From: Lutjanus erythropterus
Lineage: Eukaryota; Chordata; Actinopteri; Lutjaniformes; Lutjanidae
Length of the DNA stretch: 64,000 bases
Assembly: GCA_020091685.1 (NCBI GenBank)
Contig: CM034606.1
Coordinates: 37,523,228 to 37,587,227, forward strand
Reading direction: 5' to 3'
The translations under genes and the position numbers were made by a program. Below, piece by piece: positions 57,617 through 64,000 of this stretch. Numbering within the stretch: the first letter of the stretch is position 1; every line of letters begins with the position of its first letter. The notes below the pieces were generated by a model. That model was not told where the DNA came from, made no database searches, and saw only the letters and a list, made by a program, of their open reading frames with translations.

Positions 57617-57790
57617 ATACCACTTTAGTTTTTAAACAAGCTGAAACTAAATATGCTGAGTTTTACTAACATGGAATCTTAACTTTTTACACAAGCTGAA
57701 AATAAATATGTTGAGTTGTATTAACATGGAATCCTAACTTTTTACACAAGCTGAAAATAAATGTTGAGTTGTATTAACATAGAACCTGAA
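57617..57790. repeat. Minisatellite of about 55-58 bp units, three copies
   Basis: Units contain ACAAGCTGAAAATAAATATG, GTTGAGTTGTATTAACATGG and AATCCTAACTTTTTAC, repeating from about 57632 to 57790 with few changes. Near the end of the gene-like insertion. Confidence 0.85.
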
Positions 57791-58139
57791 GTTTAGTATT
57801 TATATTTGTTAGTAGTGTGTACTCAAAATTATTAAATATAACTGGCTATAATTACTTGTTATTGCTACTTATTATTTATTACAATTACTGTATTTTCCTC
57901 TAATTAAATTACCTTTTCTTTTTTTTTTAAAAAATATTGTAGAACACATTGTTTCAATTAAATTGGATGGAAAAAATAAACACCTTTAAATGCTCCAATG
58001 CATTTTATTTTTAAGGAAAAAGGCAAAACACAGCCAATCTTATTATTACAAACTTATCATTAGGTCAACATCAACACATCCAACCTAAAATGATTAATCT
58101 GAAAAAGGTCATTTGATGTGACATTTGATTTTGTTGAAT

Positions 58140-58240
58140 GTGTGTGTGTGTGGGGGTGTTGTCTGTGTCTGTGCCGTTTGTGTGGTTGTTGGTGTTGGTG
58201 TTGTCTGTGCTGGTTGTGTGTGGGGGTGTTGAATGCATCA
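58140..58240. repeat. GT-rich low-complexity stretch
   Basis: TGTGTGTGGGGGTGTTG units with GTTGTCTGTG variants; a similar GT-rich stretch lies at 58545-58655. Confidence 0.8.
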
Positions 58241-58771
58241 CAAATTTACAAGAAAAAACATGGATGTGCCCTGAGATTATAGTGGTAAATCCATAAAAAA
58301 AACAGAATTCACAAGAAACCTCTGCTCAAATGTACAAGAAATTACAAACAAACAGAATCTGCTTCATCTGCCTAAATGGAGGCCAGCACATGAACCAATA
58401 GAACATATCAGAACAATATCTAATTCCATCTACAAAGACTGATGATGCAACAAGAACTGAAACAATGTCTTATGTCTTTCTGCTACAACTCCTCAATTTT
58501 AATTTTCACACGTCACATCCTTCAGCCCACTTCCTACAGCATTTAAGTGTGTGTAGGTGTGTATGTGTCAGTGTTTTTTGTGTGTGGGTGTTGTGAGTGG
58601 GTGTTGAACGTGTCTGTTGTTTGTGTGTGTGTCTGCGTTTTACGTGTGCCTGTTTGTCGGCCTGTTTTATAACCTGATAATAAAAAAGGTTTACCCCACT
58701 GGTCAGAAAGTATTTTTACTGGTGTGGCAAAAAAGTAGTCAACAGCTTATTACAGTAGAGCTGCCATCTCT

Positions 58772-59095
58772 TTACATTGTGAGCTGATTTTTCAAAGTCT
58801 GTAGCTTCAGTTTTAGGTCAGTGTGGCCTAACGAGAGCAATACCTGTTGGATGAACTGAAATGTGAGCTTCATAGTCTTGGGATAGTTAAGATGGAGTGC
58901 ATATGTGAGTCCAAACAGAATGCACATTGCTTTTGGCAGATCTTGAATGTTTTCCATCACGACTTCTCCCTCAATGATGATTTTCAACAAGGCTGGACTG
59001 AGATGCTGAGAAGATGTGAGCACAGCATCTTCATGCTCAATGAGAAGTATCCCGATGTCAAGGACAAGACAAGAGAAATATACATCTAGACACAT
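58772..59095 (-). CDS. C-terminal segment of an uncharacterised teleost-type protein
   Basis: A 107-residue frame containing SPALLKIIIEGEVVMENIQD, then LPKAMCILFGLTYALHLNYP, KTMKLTFQFIQQVLLSLG and LQTLKNQLTM. The LFGLxYALxLxYPK pattern is one I associate with the last exon of many uncharacterised fish proteins. It is well preserved beside the broken N-terminal piece; the middle of the family's usual length is missing. The real start is probably a splice acceptor near 59060-59080 rather than the ATG. Function unknown. Confidence 0.5.
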   Translation of the reverse strand: MCLDVYFSCLVLDIGILLIEHEDAVLTSSQHLSPALLKIIIEGEVVMENIQDLPKAMCILFGLTYALHLNYPKTMKLTFQFIQQVLLSLGHTDLKLKLQTLKNQLTM

Positions 59096-59120
59096 TATAT
59101 AATAGAAAGATAGTCATTAG

Positions 59121-59339
59121 TTATCTTCTCTTTCGTGAACATGCCTGATCTTTAGTGAAAAGTGAACATGTGCACACACATTCTTGGTGTAAGCAGGGAA
59201 ATGGGACAGTTCTACCATAGTTTCCGTGTTTTAACTGATAATGTTTTAAAAGGTGACAACTTTTCTCACACATAAACTCACAGTACTTACCCTTCCACAG
59301 CATCCTCACAACACAAGGATCTGTAAAAATAGAAAACAA
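59121..59339 (-). pseudogene. C2H2-like N-terminal segment of an uncharacterised teleost-type protein
   Basis: Encodes YCEFMCEKSCHLLKHYQLKH, then PFPCLHQECVCTC: Cys pairs followed by HYQLKH, a zinc-finger-like unit seen (from memory) at the N-terminus of a large family of uncharacterised fish proteins. It starts after a splice acceptor and soon meets a stop. What it does is unknown. Confidence 0.45.
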
Positions 59340-59644
59340 GAAAACTTTTAGCTCAACAACTCAGCTCAACAATATCGCTGTAAAAAAAACAAAATGGTAA
59401 TAGAACCGAAACGACGTCTGTGTTACACATAAAACCGGCATGTAAACAAGCGTGTGTGTGCGAGAGAGAGTGAGAGGGGGAAAGAGAGTGGGCACGGAGT
59501 GGTCGAGTGGATCAATGCGTGGCGCGCAGCTCGCGGCGTCCACAACATAAACACCTCCACAGCGGCAGCACCTGCTACATTCCTTTGCCCCCGACAGAGG
59601 TTGAACCGCTTTTCTACCGCATGAAATGGCGGAAATATAAATTA

Positions 59645-60370
59645 TAGTTGCGCAAACTCACTCACATGTTCTATGGCTGAATGTTTCTGACCCTGAATGA
59701 AATTCACTATTGCACCTGCACTAGCATCATCAATCTCCATGGCGCCAGCAAGAAGGTTACACAAAATAGAAATTAGTTTAGGCCTGCCCTCATTGCTTTT
59801 AATGAGTTCTTGGATTACATTAAAACCAACTAATGATCTCTCTAATTTCAGGCAACTCACCAGGAAGGGCACACGGATGGATAAGTCAGGGTCATCATTG
59901 CCTTGCAGGTTTACCACCACTTCAACCCATCCATCATATGGTACCTCATCCATCCGGTCACTGAGAGGTCTTACATCTTGGCCAGGTAAGTACTTGTTCT
60001 TCCAGGTGCGGTCAAGTAGGCTTCCATTGGCTCCTGTGTCAAGCAGCACAGTGGCGGCATAGCCACCTAGATTGCATTTAAGTAGAGATTTGTGACCAAT
60101 GAGTGGGGCTACCAACTTGCATGACTGTACTGTACTATCACTCCATGTTGTGCTGGTATCATCGACCTCACCTGGCTCTGATGTCAAATCTCTTTGGGGG
60201 TGGGACGTGTACTCTTGACCGGTCAGAGGTTGTCCCGCTGCCTTGACCGTGTCCCGTTTCCCGACTGTTTCTGTTTCTTCAAGCAGCCGACAGCACAATG
60301 GCCCTCTTCCCCACAGACAAAGCAGTGGTTGCAGTTTGGGTTTGCCTGTGTGGTGCATTGTGGGCAGCAA
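59645..60370 (-). pseudogene. gypsy-2 aspartic protease
   Basis: The frame contains ATVLLDTGANGSLLDRTW (DTGA catalytic motif) and RVPFLVSCLKLERSLVGFNV, ending at FAQL then a stop supplied by the insertion at 59645. The linker between protease and RT seen in relatives is missing, so the insertion may have come with a deletion. Confidence 0.78.
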
Positions 60371-61956
60371 CTGGATCGCTGTGTCCTTCTCTCTGACCTG
60401 AATTTGTCAGAGTTACCGTGATGGGTGGCCACACAGCGCTGCTCAGGTGCTTGAGTCTGTGTTACTAATTGTTTCAGTCTCTCCATTGCCTGTGTCAAGG
60501 CTTCAACCTGGGTACTCAGTCACTGTATTTGGTTGTCTTTGCTTATTATGTTAACTTTTGCTTCACTTTTAATTTTCTCCTCAGGTTCAGCATGGGTGCT
60601 ATGGGCCTGGGTTACCTTGCGGGTCGAACTGCGGCCGAGCTGGCATTTTCTTTCGTTTTCCTCTGTGGTGGTCTTTATCACTTGTCGCAGCAAGGCCTCA
60701 TCAGACACTGCAGGGTGAACAAGTAGAGGCTTCAGCTCTTTTCTGACATCTTCGTACTTCTCCCCAATGCCCTGGCATATCGTGTTCAAGAATATGCACT
60801 GTATTGTAGATGTATCGTACTTGACGACTGAGTCTCTTTGTTTGGTGGTGAACATTATTCTTTGTTTGAGTCCAATCATCCTACATAAGAATTGTTGTGG
60901 GGTCTCATGCTCATTCTGCTTAGCTTCTTGGAAGAGTTCTGTGCCACTCTTTTCACCCAGGTGTGACTGAAGGAAGCTTTTGAGCTCTGTGACTGTTAGG
61001 TCGTCTTTGTTTGTCAACATATCTCTGAAGTTGCCAGGTTTGATTGCACTAAGCACCCCTCTGATGACCTCACCCTCAGTGTGTTTCTCTCTGAGACCCT
61101 CATCTATTTGTTTGCATATGAGGTTATAACTAATGTCAGAGGTGGTGTCACTTATTTGGCCCCCATGTATCTTAAACTCTTTTCATGGCAAAAGTGGAAG
61201 GTCCTTAAGAGCAACCATGCCCTCCCCCATATGGCTAGGCCATGTCTCAAACACAGTGTGGGGTGAGTGTGTGTTAGGTGGCTGGCTAGAATTAGCATGT
61301 GGCAAGTTCAAGGGTGAGATAGGTTCCCCTCTGGAATGGTGGTAGTCCCCAGAAGCTAACTGTGTGCTTTGTACATAATCATTGTGCTGACTGGTGGACT
61401 GACTACAGCTCCCTGCAGTTTATTGGTCTGTATATGGTGTGTTAATTGATACCTTACATTTATGCTTTTTTTGACATAGTTCCTCATAACAAGCAAGCAA
61501 AGTCTGCATATCAATGTCACCTGTGTCAGACCTAGGGTTAGCATCATCTGATGGCATATGGGGTGGTGCTGCAGATGTACCCATTTCAACCTCTAGATCA
61601 AGTCCAACAGGCATTGTAGCTGGATTTCGTCTTGTGATGACCCCATCAACCATATTTTCTGCAATATTATATATTATATATTATATATATTATATATTAT
61701 ATAGTCCTTCGTCATCACGCTCTAATATTGCTGGACAGTTCAGGTAAGCAGAGAGATACTCAACACTAGTTTCCTCATCCTCTCTACTCAGCTTAGTTGA
61801 ATCAAGTCCCTTAACTGCTCCGATGCTGGTGGCAATCTCAAAACCTTCGCTGGCAGTTAGCTGGTAAAGCTTTTTCTTGATGGCCCAGACAAGTCCCTTT
61901 CTGTCCTTGACAGACATCCTGCTTGTTGTTGGCAATCTGGGTTTACAGTCGTGCAC
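60223..61956 (-). pseudogene. gypsy-2 gag, fragmented
   Basis: Pieces: N-terminal 61690-61956 (LVWAIKKKLYQLTASEGFEI), interrupted by a TA microsatellite at 61666-61702; 61420-61653; the capsid-like 60520-61056 (ELKSFLQSHLGEKSGTELFQ, then ETPQQFLCRMIGLKQR); and a CCHC zinc knuckle at 60223-60498 (CFVCGEEGHCAVGC, C-x2-C-x4-H-x4-C). Several frame changes. Confidence 0.75.
61666..61702. repeat. TA-rich microsatellite in gypsy-2 gag
   Basis: TATTATATAT-type repeats split the gag reading frame between the 61690 and 61653 segments. Confidence 0.85.
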
Positions 61957-62106
61957 TCTTCAGGCTTGTGTCTCCGTTGCATCGGTCACCTCGCCTCCAT
62001 AGTCGCACACTGGATAACCCCTCACTCCAACAGCATGCAGTCCCTCCGGTCTCGGAATTCACATATCACTGGATCAGCACCCGTCAGTCCATCGGTGGCG
62101 GCGCTG

Positions 62107-62124
62107 ATCCCAGATGAGCCCCCA
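62107..62124 (-). promoter_or_regulatory. Primer-binding site resembling tRNA-Pro
   Basis: The minus strand reads TGGGGGCTCATCTGGGAT, matching the 18-nt tRNA-Pro 3'-end complement used by many retroelements at 16 of 18 positions. It lies 6 nt inside the LTR end (TGTAACA). Confidence 0.8.
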
Positions 62125-62130
62125 AGTATC

Positions 62131-62533
62131 TGTTACAGGTCCTGGATGACAGGACGAGCAGACAGACGTTAATGTCCTGTTATAAACAGGAGAAAGGATG
62201 CAGCAGAGGTGTTTGTTGTTGTTAGACAGGTCGCTCTTGGCATAATTTATTGACACAATAAACTGTATTCAACATCAGCTTCTATCATTTTATCTGCAGA
62301 TTTATCCACACAATCACAACACATAAACAAAAATACTACTATACAATTGGCAGACAGATACTGTAAATTTACTGTACAATAACTTGTATATGTCCACAAA
62401 ACCAGATCCACATATACACTCCAAAACATACGTCAGTCTCGACTTTCATCAATTTAGTCATCTTTTCCTTAAGAATACAAACCTTCATCTTACTGCAAGT
62501 TATTGGCAATTGCCCTTTAACGGTATGTAAACA
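62131..62533 (-). mobile_element. Left (5') LTR of gypsy-2
   Basis: Ends ...GACCTGTAACA on the minus strand beside the primer site, and probably begins TGTTTACATACCG at about 62533, giving short inverted TGT/ACA ends. AATAAATT near 62246 (minus strand) may be the polyadenylation signal. The outer boundary is uncertain because no second LTR is in the window. Confidence 0.55.
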
Positions 62534-63690
62534 TGTCTGATCCACTAGTGTTAGTGTGAGGGAGAATTACGCTCTGAAAATATACTGAGGATTACCTGAG
62601 AGACTAACTAACAACCATGTCTAAACATCTTAAACAGCTTATAAAATACAACACAATGAAACACATTAAAATAACAACTGTTGGGAGCTCATTTAAAGAT
62701 TTGATTTACATATGGAGCAGTGTGTGTTGCTCTCATGTGTTATTGGTTGAGCATACCAAGCACTTTAATTAATTTGTTCATCAGAAAGCACCATGAATCC
62801 AAACACCTATGATCATTAATGCACTTAATACAGTAACTTGTGGCTCTACCATCTGAATTAGACATACAACATGATGTCTACCACTAGCTTTGTGTGGAAA
62901 TACTTCAAAATAATAAACAATGAGGATGCAAATTGTGCACAGTGCTGGAGGGATAAAATGCGTAGCACTGAGGTTTGCTGTGACATTTGGAATCTCAGAC
63001 AAAATTCCAAGTGAAAGCCCAAAGCTTCAAGAACACTGGATTGACACTTTAACCTAAATATTTCTGAAGGAAATACTGCAGCATGTGATGGATCTACCTT
63101 CAGCATTTCACTGTGGAAAAAAGGGCCACTTACTGAAGAAAGACACTAAAATCCCCCGAAGAATGCATCTGAAGCCTCACACCACATGCATGAGAGCTTT
63201 TTTTCTTAACATGAATAGAATATGGAATCTGTCTCAACTCAATAGAATGGCTTTGAAAACACCAAATGACATGTTCGTTAGTTTAAAATAATCTGAACTG
63301 TAAAATAACACTTTCATGAGGCTGTTTTGTCTAAAAGATCACAGGAAAAAACTTTCATCCTTGCAGCTGTGGCAAAGGTCAAGCTCCATGCCTGTAATGT
63401 TGATTAATTTTGAAATGGCATTCTTCTGCCTCAGTAATTGTTAATACCACCAGATAATAAACTAAAGCACTCAGATTTGGATCCCACTGGGATTTATGTT
63501 TCTGTTCTCAGGATAATGTGTCATTTTCACGTCTCACCTTCTAACATTACAGGCTGACATTTTATATACAGAATTTTTCAAACAGGATTTGTCCTGTCAT
63601 GCCAGACACATGATTAAGTTAGGAGATCTTTACAAATTATTAGACACATAAATATCAAAATGAATACGGGCTATGCTGATAAGCTTTTGG
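62534..63690. other. Non-coding DNA, nothing recognised
   Basis: No conserved frame, RNA gene or element ends. Confidence 0.5.
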
Positions 63691-63973
63691 TTCCCTAATT
63701 GGAAATTTCTATTTAATGTTATGGTGAAGTTGGGATTTAATCAAGTAATTATTAAGACAATAGAAGCTCTATGCAGTAGACTACCATCAGCTAGACTGAA
63801 ATGGTGAGCTCACTGATTCTTTCCAGCTGGAGAGATCCACAAGACAGGGCTGCCCCAGTCCACTTCTGTTCACAGTTTTTATTGAGCTATTGGCACAATG
63901 GATTAGACAGAGCAATATGATCAGGGGTGTAAAAATGTCATCAGGAGTACAAAAGCTGGCCTTATTTGCAGAC
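63691..63973 (+). pseudogene. L1-type reverse transcriptase fragment
   Basis: The plus strand reads RSTRQGCPSPLLFTVFIELL, then AQWIRQSNMIRGV and KLALFADN, matching the RT block around GxxQGxPLSPLLF and the catalytic FADD (here FADN). It stops exactly where the TIR element begins. Confidence 0.75.
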
Positions 63974-64000
63974 AATGGGCCTCATTCATGAACATGTAGA
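63974..64000. mobile_element. Start of a TIR element of the GGGCCTCATTCA family (cut by the window edge)
   Basis: TGGGCCTCATTCATGAACAT begins right after the L1 FADN codons and matches the left end of the 22156-25758 element (TGGGCCTCATTCACTAACAT). Confidence 0.7.

Larger units (their letters stand above)
57581..59644 (-). mobile_element. Gene-like insertion between gypsy-2 protease and RT
   Basis: A 2.06-kb block unrelated to retroelements. TAGTTG flanks it at 57575-57580 and 59645-59650, a candidate 6-bp target duplication. On the minus strand it looks like a compact gene: GC-rich leader (59644-59450), TTTTTACAG acceptor near 59322, a Cys/His-rich segment (59121-59339), a conserved-looking C-terminal segment (58772-59095), then a GT-rich 3' part and a minisatellite (57617-57790). 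I see no terminal inverted repeats, so mobility is inferred. The left boundary may be up to 20 bp further out. Confidence 0.6.
56398..62533 (-). mobile_element. Second Ty3/gypsy-type element: LTR, primer site, gag, protease, RT; interrupted
   Basis: Minus-strand order from the right: LTR (62131 to about 62533), primer-binding site (62107-62124), gag (about 61956-60200), protease (60370-59645), foreign insert (57581-59644), RT (57550-56740) and RNase H start (to 56398). The RNase H is cut off at an A-tract near 56385-56398, and integrase and the 3' LTR are absent. Frames are broken at several places. Confidence 0.85.

Noticed and set aside
57617..57790. CRISPR-like direct repeats
   Set aside because: Contiguous units of about 55-58 bp without unique spacers, in vertebrate DNA: a minisatellite.

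Overview
This window is vertebrate nuclear DNA, almost certainly from a teleost fish. It holds one recognisable host gene, rasgrp3 (Ras/Rap guanine-nucleotide exchange factor 3), on the + strand. The gene is spread over about 25 kb (first coding ATG 19966, stop 45266-45268) in 15 coding exons that join in phase into a predicted protein of about 707 residues, with the family order REM, CDC25-type RasGEF, EF-hand pair, C1 and C-terminal tail. I placed every exon by hand from splice sites, phase and family similarity. One intron (21486-22037) is not GT-AG but AT-AC, with a U12-type donor and a near-consensus U12 branch site; reading it as minor-spliceosome removes an apparent premature stop.

Everything else is transposable-element sequence or undistinguished non-coding DNA, and the mixture is typically teleost: L1/Tx1-type LINEs, Ty3/gypsy elements, DIRS-type tyrosine-recombinase retroelements, Penelope-like fold-backs, tRNA-derived SINEs, hAT, Tc1 and several TIR/MITE families.

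Layout. 1-3369: minus-strand gypsy pol relic running off the left edge, with frameshifts and a YLDG catalytic box, abutting a LINE ORF1-like fragment (3369-3752). About 4020-9990: one minus-strand L1-type LINE broken by three later insertions whose junctions can be read to the base: a DIRS element that kept gag and recombinase but lost RT (5720-7557), a solo LTR (7862-8802) and a TTAA-flanked MITE (9181-9927). 10-19 kb: MITEs, a Penelope-like fold-back, a TIR element with a 3-bp TSD, a solo LTR and a hAT MITE. 19.9-45.3 kb: rasgrp3, its introns carrying a TIR element with a Tx1-like LINE inside, a 206-bp DIRS remnant, a hAT MITE with a perfect 8-bp TSD, two SINE-like retroposons with 13- and 14-bp TSDs, a Penelope-like copy and parts of an unassigned non-LTR element. 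45-51.7 kb: unremarkable DNA, a TA microsatellite, a MITE and a Tc1 relic. 51.7-55.5 kb: a second DIRS element with gag-RT-RNase H but no recombinase, ending in a 20-bp perfect snap-back hairpin. 56.4-62.5 kb: a second, LTR-bearing minus-strand gypsy element with a tRNA-Pro-like primer site, interrupted between protease and RT by a roughly 2-kb gene-like insertion (57581-59644) carrying pieces of what I take to be an uncharacterised teleost protein family. 62.5-64 kb: quiet DNA and an L1 RT fragment cut by the same TIR family seen in rasgrp3.

No operons, CRISPR arrays, rRNA or functional tRNA genes are present. Family names are from recognition only; no search was run.
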